Source: Lineus longissimus
Lineage: Eukaryota; Nemertea; Pilidiophora; Heteronemertea; Lineidae
NCBI RefSeq assembly: GCF_910592395.1
Contig: NC_088313.1
Location: 14,526,437-14,590,436, forward strand
Reading direction: 5' to 3'
Length of the DNA stretch: 64,000 bases
Shown here: positions 46,700-57,540 of the stretch, in pieces
Layout: every line of letters starts with the position of its first letter
Position numbering within the stretch: position 1 is the first letter of the stretch
Translations under genes and position numbers: made by a program
Notes under the pieces: generated by a model
Databases searched by the model: none
What the model was told of the DNA's origin: nothing
The model's input: only the letters and a program-made list of their open reading frames with translations

Positions 46700-49600
46700 T
46701 CGCTAGTACTGTTGGGCGAAAACAGCCAGACTCACTCAGTCACTGGTAACGTTTGGTGCTTCAAATTTCACCCGAGGCTCCTTCTACAAATGTAGGTGAA
46801 AAAGACATTAATGCCGAGAGTGTAGGCCTACTACACGACTGGGACTTCACAGTATAGGCCTACCCCTGGCCGCCCATACGACGGTATGGTAGTCGGTGGT
46901 GTATAAAATATTTTGTTGGCAAATTGACAATGCCATGCAACTACACTGGTACAAACATCACAGCATTATTCCAATCAAATGCATGGATCTAGAGCCGAAG
47001 TTAATTTGGCAAAAACTGACATTCGAGTTGCCAACCTCACCGGGTTCTTTCCATTCCACATTTTGCACTTAACCACCACACCACCACACCACCACGTGCT
47101 TATCATCATCATCAGTCCAAATATTGGCCTGGATATTAAAAATCCAGCAATGAATACAAAAATTTATGCTCTAGATATATTCCCGACTATTGGGTTCGCC
47201 TCCTCGATGCACGTTTACGAATAACATATTCAGAAAACTCTTCAAATTCCTTTTTTTATCGTCAAAATCATCTATTCTGAAAATCTGGAAGCCATGTTGG
47301 ATTGGGTTGGTTAAAAATGATAAGAAGAAATGGCATTGGCACTGGAGCTGGCTCATGCATTGGTATGTCGAGGGTGATGAAGGGGAATGGTCTTTCTCCA
47401 ATAACGGTGGGAATATATACCTAATTTAGCTGGGATTTGACAAATCTGAAAGGCGATTATTTTCGTCAGGATACACAATCCTAATGGGGACGTTCGTTGT
47501 GACAAGTATAGAGTATCCCGTTCCAGACAAATGGCAAGGCAGCAACCCGTCCCGAAATCCAGAGGACCTTTGGGGAGGCTTTCAATGCCGAACATATTGT
47601 TTTTTCCTCATGATAGCTAAACATCTACGAATTTAGTGCTTCATGGCAATGCCAAATCCAAGTTTTGAACCAACCCATTAATGATGGATGCACCGGTGTT
47701 GAACATGTGCTTTTTGGGTTGGTATAATTAATAGAAATTGGGGCTCGGCAGTTTGAATGTGCAGAAAAACTTCGCTGGCACAATGTGGGCACCCAAATAG
47801 GATGTAAAGATGGATTCACTCGGAGAGGTGGGAGAGGCAATTGTTGGCGATTCTACATGGTGATGCGCTTGCTATTGCCTGCCCTCTACAGACAGATATC
47901 AAGCAGGGTTTTTTTCTCTCAGGATTCTCAGCTTGCCATTGTCAAAGAGTAATCCAAGAATACAAAGAAATAAAAAGACAACGATATCATTTAATTCATT
48001 TTCTTATAAAGAAATAACAATGTACAGCTTGTATAAATTAGAAACATGTCATAAACAATCCGTCTTTTAGCAAAAATGTAAGACTACTAAAAGTCCTATC
48101 AGTATTATCAAGAATAAATAAAGATTAATCATTATTCATTCTTGGTGTCATTCACTTAGCATATACAAGTACAAGTACAAAATGCCATTTTCTTCATCAA
48201 TGTCTACTTTTTCTTCCACCACCACAGACAGAATACAGTTATGTCAATTTCTGGTCTGGTTACATCAAACAAACTATCAGAGTAGCACAGTTGTAAAACT
48301 TATGTTTGAAATCAACATCGGCACATATGATAGAGATATGGTGACCTCTCACTGACAGCTCCGTTCCCCATGACCGCCAGACCCCGTTAGCGAAAGATGA
48401 GCAAAATTGGTGGAATGCCTCTCAGCTGGATGTTTATAATAGGTAAGATAAGCTGATTGATTGCACTCCAAGGCCTTCCTCCTAGACATCTGCTATTGCA
48501 CTACAGACACCACCTGCTGTGTTAGGTTTACCTGTCTTACTGGGTTCATTACACTTGGTGCAATATGGGTATGTGGATTAGATCGAATGCACTCAATGTG
48601 TTGCTGAATTCGTGCCATGAATTGTTATATAATGTTATATAATGATGAGTCATGGATTGGTCAAGGAACAGTTGCTTCAATGATTGTGATGCAGAGAAGC
48701 AGTGTATGCTTCTGCATTGGTTTCTATCTGATGTCCATGAAATTTTCGTTCAAAGTCACTCTACAAACCCTTGGCAGATTTGATAAGCAATATTCCTGTT
48801 TGTCACTGTTACAATACACCTTGGGATTTCACCCCAGACTGACCATAAAATTCCTAGGCCAAGGTCTGCATGGTCTGTGTGTTAACAGAACAGGTAAAGA
48901 TGAAACAGCATGCTTCATGCTAAACTGGACATTGCAGGATAGGCAGTATATCCACACCTGATGCATTGCAATTTTTTTAGCTTAAGTTGAAATTGGACGG
49001 ATAGTTCTGACCTGGCTACAGGGAGTCTGTGTCAGTAAGTAGGCCACGCAATAGCATACATTATATAGGTCGCAGGGATGTGTACTATTTTCAAGTTAGG
49101 TCGAGATAGAGGCAAGGCTCCTCTCCTAAGAGTAAGGGTGGGGTGGTCAAATTCGGATGGATAACAGTGAGCCCAGGGTAATCTAGTTGTACCCCATTCT
49201 GTCCCACCGCTTTGCACACGATCGCTCTTCGCAGGGCGGAACAATATATTGTTTAAAGCCTTCAAGGCCCCTACATCATTATTGTTTACAGGCCTAACTT
49301 AAAAAGCAAGGTACATGTTTTAACCAGTCTGATGAAAAACTATGAATGAAAAAAAAAATGTTTTTTTCACATAGGCCTACTATAAACAAACAGTCCGAAA
49401 AAGCAGTTACATCCTGCACCATGATCAACTACAATATTGCAATATAGAAACAAGCATCCGACAGGACCAATCAGGTCTTCATCTGAAGCATTGCCATTAG
49501 GCCTACATTGAGTACACTCTGATTTTGTCAGATGATGTGCCACTTACAGGCAGGAGTAACGATAACAAATTCTGTAACACCTGCTGTGGTAGGTCAGCCA

Positions 49601-50050
49601 GACATGCCATAGGAGATTAGGCTAGATTGCGCTAATCTCTGATCACGCCTGATTACCCTAATAACAACATCATCGGGCAATTCAAAGAGAAACTCCAACC
49701 TCACGGCCTCAAGGCATTTGCCTTTGCAGCCTGAGGTTCGCTTTTTAACCTTCGCTAACGGGATCTGGCTGTAATGCTCCAGTCTCATCCCACATGACAT
49801 CACAAATCACTCAATATTGTTCACTGAGCTGATAAATGTCCTGGTTGACACTTGCCTCTCAACTATTTTTACAAACTATCTTCTAAAGGGGTACGTCATT
49901 CCCTTTTAATCGTGGGCCAGGAAATAATAGTACTGGATTATTGTATTAGAACAGCATGTCTATCGATAGATTCCTTCATGCTCTACTATACCTCCTATTA
50001 GAATTAGCAGTAAACACACAGCCAATGATATAGTCCAGTTATGTGCCCAA
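46700..50050. other. Spacer between WDR6 and the Ig/EGF gene
   Basis: It should include the WDR6 promoter and the 3' UTR of the Ig/EGF gene. No poly(A) signal or terminal exon could be fixed. No repeat family listed here is clear in it. Confidence 0.45.
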
Positions 50051-50059
50051 AACAATGAA

Positions 50060-50163
50060 CTAAGGTTGCTTAAGGCACATGGTGACACCAGGCCTTGTTC
50101 GACCACGGTTGCAATAGGCATAGAAAGGGTTAAAGAATCCAGATTGCCTCGATCTTTCGTCAC
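50060..50163 (-). CDS. Possible terminal exon of the Ig/EGF gene
   Basis: After a TATTTAG acceptor, two bases complete the split codon left by the exon at 50410-50610, and 33 further codons run to TAG at 50060-50062 (ends CLKQP). Phase fits, but there is no pyrimidine tract and the sequence contains the AACCCTTTC string common in spacers here. Treat it as a candidate only; the true end could be elsewhere between 47 and 50.4 kb. Confidence 0.25.
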
Positions 50164-50409
50164 CTAAATACCCTCGGTCAGTCCTCTGTAGAATTCCAGT
50201 GTGCTATAGCAAACCACCGAACTGAAAAGATAGGCCATAAAAAAACATCAGATATCTACTGGAGAGTAGACACGGACCTACAGTCAGGTTTTGGAGTATG
50301 CCGACAACAGAATTTTAAACCCCCAAAAATTAGAGTTTTATTTCCCCTTGCAAGCAGAATTAAAAAAAATAAACAAAGCAAGGGGGAAGCTGCGATTTAG
50401 GATACTTAC

Positions 50410-53400
50410 TATGATGACAGGACATTCCCCAATACAACTTCGAACAAATGCACCTCCCCCTGTGACATTTGCCGCCATTGTAGCACGGCATCTGACAGCG
50501 ATAGTGCCGCATACGGATGCTACAAGCCTTGCCGATGTAGCCCTTCTTGCACTTGCACACACCCGGCCTCACGCAGACTCCTCTAGGGCTGCAGTCGGGA
50601 TGACAGACAGCTGCAATCAAAATTAGAAGAAACTTTTATTCGGTTCTGGTAAATGGCCAAGGATGGAGTAACTAGGAAAAAATCTCAACTGGCACCTACC
50701 CATAGCAGCATGCACAATGTGCAACCAACCTTGTTGGTGGAATACTCTCTGAAGAAAAACAGCTCCAAGTGCAAAGTGAAAGTAAGAAGATACATCAATA
50801 CAGTTCTGGTAAATGAACCAAATTTATTTCTTAATTTTGAAAATAGAAACTTGTACTTACGTAATTGGCATGTTTGACCACTAAAACCTTCTGGACACAG
50901 ACACTGGTTCGTCGCTATACATCGACCGCCATTCTTACATCCTGAGCTGCACTCGGGGTAAATCCATTTATTAGCTGGAAGATTAAGATAAAATGGAAAC
51001 TAAGGTTGATTTCGAGTTCTCCTATGAATCGCGACCAAGACTTCAAAATCGCCCAAATGCCGTTTATGAAAATCTGAAATTTGTAACTGAATTGAAAAAT
51101 TTCTAACTGCGGAATTTCGTTCTAAATATAGATTTCAGCATGGCTGAATTGCCGCTCCCAAGGAAATTGGAACGCACCCATTACATGGCCCATTAGGTAC
51201 TTGACGGATGGGGGGGGCTTACCTTTTTTATGACTCGGCCTCTTGCTCTTTCTCCTACAGCACAGCACCCCCGACGTCACGCCCGGCATATAATAACATC
51301 CCGACTTCTGCTTCTGGAAGACTGTAACATGTGCAGCTGGGAGGCAGGACGGAGCGCTATTCCTTCTCACCACCCCACAGTTCTTCCCAACACCTGCCAT
51401 GTATTCGCCACGGCACCTAGAAACAAATCATAACATACTAAATTAATCAAGAAATATTTATGCGACTTTTATTGCATGAAAGGCCTCGAAAAAAAATCTA
51501 ACTGAAATTACTGTTGCGGTGTTGTCAAATTGCTCAGTCAATGTTGATGCAATTGGAAAATTTCAAATTCAATTACAATTTTCAAATTTGTAATGAACGC
51601 CGCAGGCCTAAAAGGGACAGCCCCTAGCTCTCCTTGAACATTTCAATTACAAGTTTCAAATTTTTAACGAACGGTGTAGGCATTTAAAGGGACAGTCCCT
51701 GGCTCACCTTGAACATTTACTAGGCATATTGGCAGCATTAAAGGCATAGCATCCCTCCGTTTTTATGATATCGGCCCATGATATGTTATGGAGAGCAGCC
51801 TCATCTTTGGGGCTGCAGACGTGCCATCCCTTGGCACAGAGACTTCGACCCTTCCGGATATGACCGAGCCACGCCCCGGCACAAGCTCGGACATTTATTT
51901 GGTGGCGGAGATTCTCGAGAACACCAGTAGCACAGCCGCTGAGAGGATTAGAAGTAGCACCATCTGAAAGTAAAGTAAAAATAAGTACAGTAGAGCCCCT
52001 CTATGGGCAGCTTCGGGTCTGACAAGTGCTGTCCTTGGGTGTCCTGATTAGAGAGGTCAAATTGAATGGAAAAACCATGGTAATGTGTTGTTGAGCCGAG
52101 CCTGATTTTGGCCGAAAGTTTCAAAAGGTGTCATTTGATAGCCCCCCAAGATCAAAAACCTAGCTATGCCGCTGAAAACATAGGCACTTTCAGGGATGTC
52201 AATTGCAATTGGGACTGTATGGGACTCTCCTGCCACTTGAAAACCACTTAAAGGAGAACAACCTACTTACCCTGCTCCATTAAGCAAGTATGGCAAAAAC
52301 AAACAGAAAAGATACGGCTACAGACAGTGATGATTTAAAGGGACATTGTAAGTGTAAATTTCAATGATGCCATTGTGTAGACATACAAATACTATAAATA
52401 CCAAATTTCAGCAAATTTGCATGCATAGTAACTCAACCATGGCATTGTGTATTTCTTTATTCCTGAACCACCAAAAAATATGATTTCAAAGCTTTTTTTC
52501 TGTCTACTATTGCAACATCTCGAGTTTTCTGTCTACTATTGCAACATATCGAGTTTATCAACTCACGTTTTTGTTCCACAGCAAGTTCCGTCTCTACAGA
52601 AACAAACCGCCCATCAGCCATTGCATAAGTACACGTGTATAGGCCAGAGTCTGTGACCTTTGAGGGAACAATGAAGAGATCGCCTGGAAGTGAAAAAAGA
52701 TTATGTTCAAGAGCATCTTTAGATATGATTAAAAATTAACAAATGTTACGCCCAGTTCCTCTGTCACTACTGACACGATTTCAGCACATAAGGTGGCAGC
52801 CATCTTGGATTTTGATGTGGTGACCTACTTTTCCACAGGGTTCTTTCTTACCTGAGGTGAGGATCGATATCCTCTGCGAGCTTCCCGGCAAGAGTCGGCC
52901 ATCTTTATACCATGTGACTTCGGCTGTTACGGGATCAGTCAATTGACAGGTCACAAATACTGGCACACCTTGAGACACCTTCAAGGTCATTCGAGGACGT
53001 TGCTTGGGGGTCAAGGTTATCAGAAGTTCTGGATCCCTATTAGGGGTCAAGGTTGTCTGTGGATCATGGGTAATAGTAGTTGTCATGGTTGTGGGTACTA
53101 TTTGACCTATAAATAGACAATGGATTTAGTCATTTATGTCACAGCATCATTCTGTCCTATTGGGGACAAATTGGGCCGAAGTTCAGCACCAAACTCAAGG
53201 CAGTAGTTTATACTAAGTAAGGTTGGAAAATAAGTTAGCAAGTTAAAACAAACATTCTACATTTGCTAGTTTGATTTAGTGGAGCCTCATTGTTTAGTGG
53301 TCAACACCGCTGGCTACCACACAATAGGACCCAGGTTCGAATCCGGGGAGAACCCAGATTTGTATCTCTGGATAAACAAAAGTATAAGAATGGTGTATAC

Positions 53401-55165
53401 TGACGTCCATATCTCAATCAATTCTCAAGTGACTGACAAGTGTCATAAATCATTTTAAGGGTAATTTAGTACACAATCAGTCCATCCCAATATAATAACT
53501 CATTATGTCGTTGACACCAAGTGCTAGTTTTGACAGAACAGGTCACAAACGCCTGATAATCTATATTTGACATCGAAATGGTCTTTCAGGGGTGTTCTCC
53601 AACTCCTATTAGTTGCCTACCTGCCGCCGAGCTGAAGTTTCCTACTAATGTCATACTACCGAGTCATAAAAGTCATACTACCGAGTCAAATTTCAAATCG
53701 GGCCTACCACCAAAGCAAAATAATCTACCACTGAGTCAAAGTCTACAAGCAGTAATAATTTCGTCAGCATCACTCTTTCTCATAATTCTGATCCACCCCT
53801 GAAGAACACTGGTCAGGACTTACCATTGCCACTCGTACGATTGTGACAACACAGCACCCCTGACATCAACCCAGGCTGGTATATACACGACTTATTGAAG
53901 TGGGTGTCCACGCAGCAGCTTGCGTCAATCTTTCCACCGGTGATGCAGGAGCTCTGACCGTAGTTCTGGTGGGGGCAGCCACGCCCCACAGCTGCCAGAT
54001 CATCCTGAAGTAATAAAACAAAATGTTATTATAAGTACTATACCAAGGATGGACAAAGCTAGGTTGTGGCAGGGAGTGCCCTAAAATTTGAGGCCGAGTC
54101 ACTTTCTGTGTTGGCAGAGAGAAAATATCCTTCGATCAGCTTGGAGAATGGCTGAAATAGTCATAACAGAGTTTGCATACCTTCTCCAAGTGATCACGGC
54201 ACTCGTGACAATTCCCGCCATCCTGGGCAGCATTGAAAGCAAAACACCCGCCAAACTCAGTCGCGTCTCGCCACGTGATCTCCTTCAGCAACTTCCTGTC
54301 TTCATGGGAGCAGACGCGCCATCCAGCGGCGCAGAGGTGGTCAGCGTTGGTGATATGACCCCGCCATTCACCGCTGCAAGCCGCTATCCGCTTGAAGCTG
54401 TGTAAACCTTGTCTGACGCCATCGGCACAACCGGGTTCTGAAAATAACCATGGCTGTAGATGGATATCTGATCTGATGACGTCATAGCGAATTTGTAAAT
54501 ATCATGCGCACACACTCTCGTATCTCTTCAACATGATTTTCATTAATGCCGTGGTCACACTGGGGTTTTAACACGAATTGAATTCGAATTAAAACGTTGA
54601 TACGCATTGGGGCGTCACACTCAATTCGGTTCATACCGATCTCAATCCGCTTTAACCAACACGGTTCTTAAACCGAATTGAATGCGAATCAGCTAATCCG
54701 AATCAACGAAACCGTATTGAGATTTCAAGTGTGACGTGCTTGATACGAATTAAGAATTTTGATCGCACTGCGCATGCGCCCGGCGCATGGAAAGTGACCT
54801 TTGACCGCGGGAACTAGCGCTCCGAACTAGTTAACTGATGTATTTATAGATGGCGCGTCGTTAGTACGCATTGAGTGTGGCACGTTTTAAACCGATTTCA
54901 ATGCGTATTCGGGCCAGTGTGACGCGACCGTTCTGAAACTGGATTAACCAATTCGTATTCCGGAGAGCGCTCTACGGAATTCGGTTTCAATTCGCATCCA
55001 GTGTGAACACACCATAAGATAAGCTGTGACAAACCATCCACCTCCACCTTGTTTCCATTGCTGGTGCTTACCTATCAGAGAAAGGTCCACAGCATGCGTC
55101 CCAACCATCCATAAGAGAATGACAGAGCACAAGACGTCCCGGGTTACTGGCATTGCAAATATCAT
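50410..55165 (-). CDS. Secreted Ig- and EGF-domain protein with a duplicated cysteine-rich module (3' end uncertain)
   Basis: Exons: 55072-55165, 54181-54437, 53824-54004, 52852-53106, 52567-52683, 51708-51963, 51223-51416, 50861-50974, 50410-50610; all phases agree (about 556 aa to the last sure exon). Order: signal peptide (hydrophobic VLCSVILLWMVG), Cys-rich module 1 (CAAGWRVCS, GGCFAFNAAQ, then SCCVDTHFNKSC and GLMSGVLCC), Thr-rich linker, Ig domain (VFVTC, VTWYKDGRLLP, DSGLYTCTYA), Cys-rich module 2 (CAKGWHVCS, EGCYAFNAAN, then CYYMPGVTSGVLCC), then three EGF domains (CKNGGRCIATNQCLC, CSPRGVCVRPGVCKC, CYNGGKCHRGRCIC). The EGF trio resembles those of WIF1/VWDE-type proteins. I do not recognise the paired module. 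A phase-compatible terminal exon 50060-50163 with a stop is possible but its acceptor is weak. Likely extracellular; ligand unknown. Confidence 0.85.
51558..51707 (-). repeat. 75-bp tandem duplication spanning the donor splice site of an Ig/EGF gene exon
   Basis: Sequence ending at the exon 51708-51963 is repeated 75 bp further into the intron: AAAGGGACAG begins at 51611 and again at 51686, and CCTTGAACATTT at 51632 and 51707. The inner copy therefore includes the last bases of the exon and its donor. There the donor reads GAGAGC instead of GTGAGC and is dead. The rest of the unit is AT-rich repeat (CAAATTTNTAANGAACG). Confidence 0.75.
51988..52075. mobile_element. MITE family 1 fragment in the Ig/EGF gene
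   Basis: CAGTAGAGCCCCTCTATGG through GAGAGGTCAAATTGAATGG, about 25 bp outside the exon 51708-51963. Right half missing. Confidence 0.65.
52335..52475 (+). repeat. AT-rich family 2 copy in the Ig/EGF gene
   Basis: TTAAAGGGACATTGTAAGTG, AATGATGCCATTGTGTAGAC, AACCATGGCATTGTGTATTT and CCTGAACCACCAAA; lies between the MITE at 51988 and the exon at 52567. Confidence 0.55.
53280..53375 (+). mobile_element. tRNA-derived SINE, head only
   Basis: GCCTCATTGTTTAGTGGTCA and CCCAGGTTCGAATCCGGGG, then AACCCAGATTTGTATCTCTGG, where it stops. Lies in an intron of the Ig/EGF gene. Confidence 0.75.
54547..55014. mobile_element. 468-bp PIF/Harbinger-type MITE
   Basis: Termini TGCCGTGGTCACACTGG (left) and CCAGTGTGAACACACCA (right) are inverted repeats matching at 13-14 of 17 positions, flanked by TAA on both sides (54544-54546, 55015-55017), as expected of PIF/Harbinger. 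The interior repeatedly shows AATTCGNTTC/GAATTGAATNCGAAT palindromic motifs and CGCATGCGC. It lies in the first intron of the Ig/EGF gene. No transposase. Confidence 0.7.
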
Positions 55166-56159
55166 CCTCACTACATGATGAGATCTGGAAAACTGGAAAT
55201 GAAAATCTTCAATATAATGGGATACATACCAAGAAAATGCATTTTAGGTATTCATTGCATGAGAATTCAGATACACACCATATTTCAGGCTAAGCGCCCC
55301 ACAAATGAGCGATTTAAGTCACTGCGACCCGCCATCATGAGTGTAGCACCCATCGCAGGGTCACCAACTAACTGATATGGGCGCATTTGCCCCTTGCCGA
55401 CCAAAAAACACCCCTTGTCGCACATTTTTTTAGTACAATCACCAGTCTTTAGCAGGCTAAAGACAAATGCCTCACATTCTCCATCAACCCTTTACAAAGA
55501 TCCCCCAAGAAACTAATGATTAAGTTCACTTCAGCCACACTTTGCCTCAGCGCATTACGTAGTATCAACAATGATATTCGCAGATTCTTCATCTGTGGAT
55601 CTATGATCTAATGATGGGGATAAATCATCAATGTTCCATCCACAAGCCCTTCCATATAGATCTTTGGTGGAGAATCATCATCAGAGACCCGCATTCACGT
55701 GGTACAGAGAATTCTCACATCATCAGAGCGAGCCCATTTTCACACAATGATTTTGATATTTCAAGATGTTTCATTTCATTCCATGCATTTCAGGTTCTAT
55801 CATTAACCGGGAGAGCCTTCGGACAAAAACAAATTGAAGCACCCAGGTGGTCCCGATAATGAATAAATTGACAATTAATTTAAAACTAAATATGGCGCTC
55901 AACACTTTGTTGGTCAAATGTCCTGTTTAAAATTGCCTGCAGTGCCTTTATTGTCACTGTTTGCCAGAATGCCCCTTTGGCTGCCTCGAGTTAATTAACT
56001 ATTTATTATCCAACATAGCTGGAAGGGCCAATTAGTCCTCTGTACCAGTTTAACCCTTGCACCCTCCCCTCTGAACATTATTCAGGCTCTCCTATTAGGA
56101 GTTCATGTGACTGCTGCTATCACAATGTTGTGAATGTAACTGGTCAGACTGGTTTATCC

Positions 56160-56400
56160 AGACTCCATAAGCAATGGTTTCCATCAGAATCTATGATGGC
56201 CCATGGTAGTTTCAATGATGTCACACAGTAGATTCTATGATGGCCTATGGTAGATTCTATGATGACCTATGGTAGATTCTATGATGGCCTATGGTAGGTT
56301 CTATGATGATTGTCACAAACCACATTTTACATCGAATCTCCCATCATAGATTCTTCTATGTACCTCGAGATTCTACATTCTATGGAAAAGGCATAGTTCT
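56160..56400 (+). repeat. 23-24 bp minisatellite (TAGATTCTATGATGGCCTATGG)
   Basis: About five units between 56180 and 56310 with variants at GGCC/GACC, followed by the complementary CATCATAGATTCT. The motif resembles the ATGATGG-rich stretch near 19.1 kb. Confidence 0.7.
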
Positions 56401-56439
56401 TGAATGAAAAATAAAGAGCCCTGTTAGTAAAGATGACTG

Positions 56440-56665
56440 ATTATATCTCAGTCTGTTTATACAAATATACTACAGAATTCTGTCACACTTAAAACTCAAC
56501 CAGCATACAACAGAATTCTGTCGCACTTATAACTCAACTGTAAGAATACCAAAGATTATTATCAAACTTAAAACTCTACCACAACTTCCGCGGAATTCTG
56601 AATTCATGGAACACTCAACTACAAACATAACACAGAATTCTGACAGACTTTAAAACTGGACCAAA
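56440..56665 (+). repeat. Degenerate repeats around ACAGAATTCTGTC
   Basis: The palindrome ACAGAATTCTGT with CACTTAAAACTCAACC recurs at about 56472, 56509 and 56630, with a weaker GGAATTCTGAATTC at about 56590. Spacing is irregular (about 40-80 bp). Confidence 0.5.
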
Positions 56666-57234
56666 TTTTCAAAAATGAAAATGAACCTCATCAACCTACC
56701 TACTTTTGTGTTAATCCAGCATGTTATCCGGCCAAACTGACTTTAAGCAATGTAGGTCCGGAACCGGCGTGTCCGATATCATCAGCAGACATTTGGTTCT
56801 ACCTATTAAATAAGAGTATGATAATATTATCATTAGATCAACAAAGATTGCGGATGGGGTAGTCCATTTTATAAAGGGGAGAAGCCACTCGAATGAAAAC
56901 CCCACAGTGTGTTGAATGATGCCTGACATCATTCATCATTGTGATTTGAGATTTTATTCTTGACCACATCACACTATCATCCCTTAGGCAATATCATCAC
57001 AGAGAAGCAACACCAGGTTACGGGAGCTGAGGTCCTCAGTCAGCAATTCATGCTCATAGTGTGTACTGTAATGTACGGTTCAGTATTTGTTTATCACTCG
57101 TACTTGATTCACACTTGCCATATCATTACTTGGGTTTTTGGCCTGTACATCCCCATTCAAGCTCAACTCCTTGGGGAGTGTACATTCCAGCTGCCTCAGT
57201 CTCAGTGCTAGGACACAACATTCATGGCTGACTC

Positions 57235-57540
57235 TGCCAGCGATACTCTACGTACCCTGCATTCACTCCTGGGTGGAGAGAAGCAAATAGGGTAAGTTCC
57301 TTGCTCAAGGGCACAAAGATGTAACAGCAGCGATTCCTCAGTGCCGAACCCACGACCTCCTGATTATAAGTCCGGTGCTCATTCACTCCTGGGTGGAGAG
57401 AAGCAAGTAGGGCTAAGTGCCTTGCTCAAGGAAACAAAGATGCAATAGTGTTGATCCTGGCAAGTGTTGAACCCACGACCTCCTGAAAATGAGGCCGGCA
57501 CTCTAGTCTAACGACTATGCCTCTAATCTCCCCCTTAAAC
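57235..57540 (-). mobile_element. Second SINE family: two head-to-tail copies
   Basis: On the minus strand the copy at 57380-57540 has a tRNA-like head (GCATAGTCGTTAGACTAGAG, then GTCGTGGGTTCAACAC) and body CCTTGAGCAAGGCACTTAGCCC to CACCCAGGAGTGAATG. A second, head-truncated copy follows at 57235-57379 with the same GTCGTGGGTTCGGCAC and CTTGAGCAAGGAACTTACCC blocks. They are unrelated to the SINE at 9143. Confidence 0.75.

Noticed and set aside
48197-48280. Short minus-strand frame ending WWWKKK-stop as a last exon of the Ig/EGF gene
   Set aside because: The only nearby AG acceptor gives the wrong phase and an immediate stop when joined to the exon at 50410.
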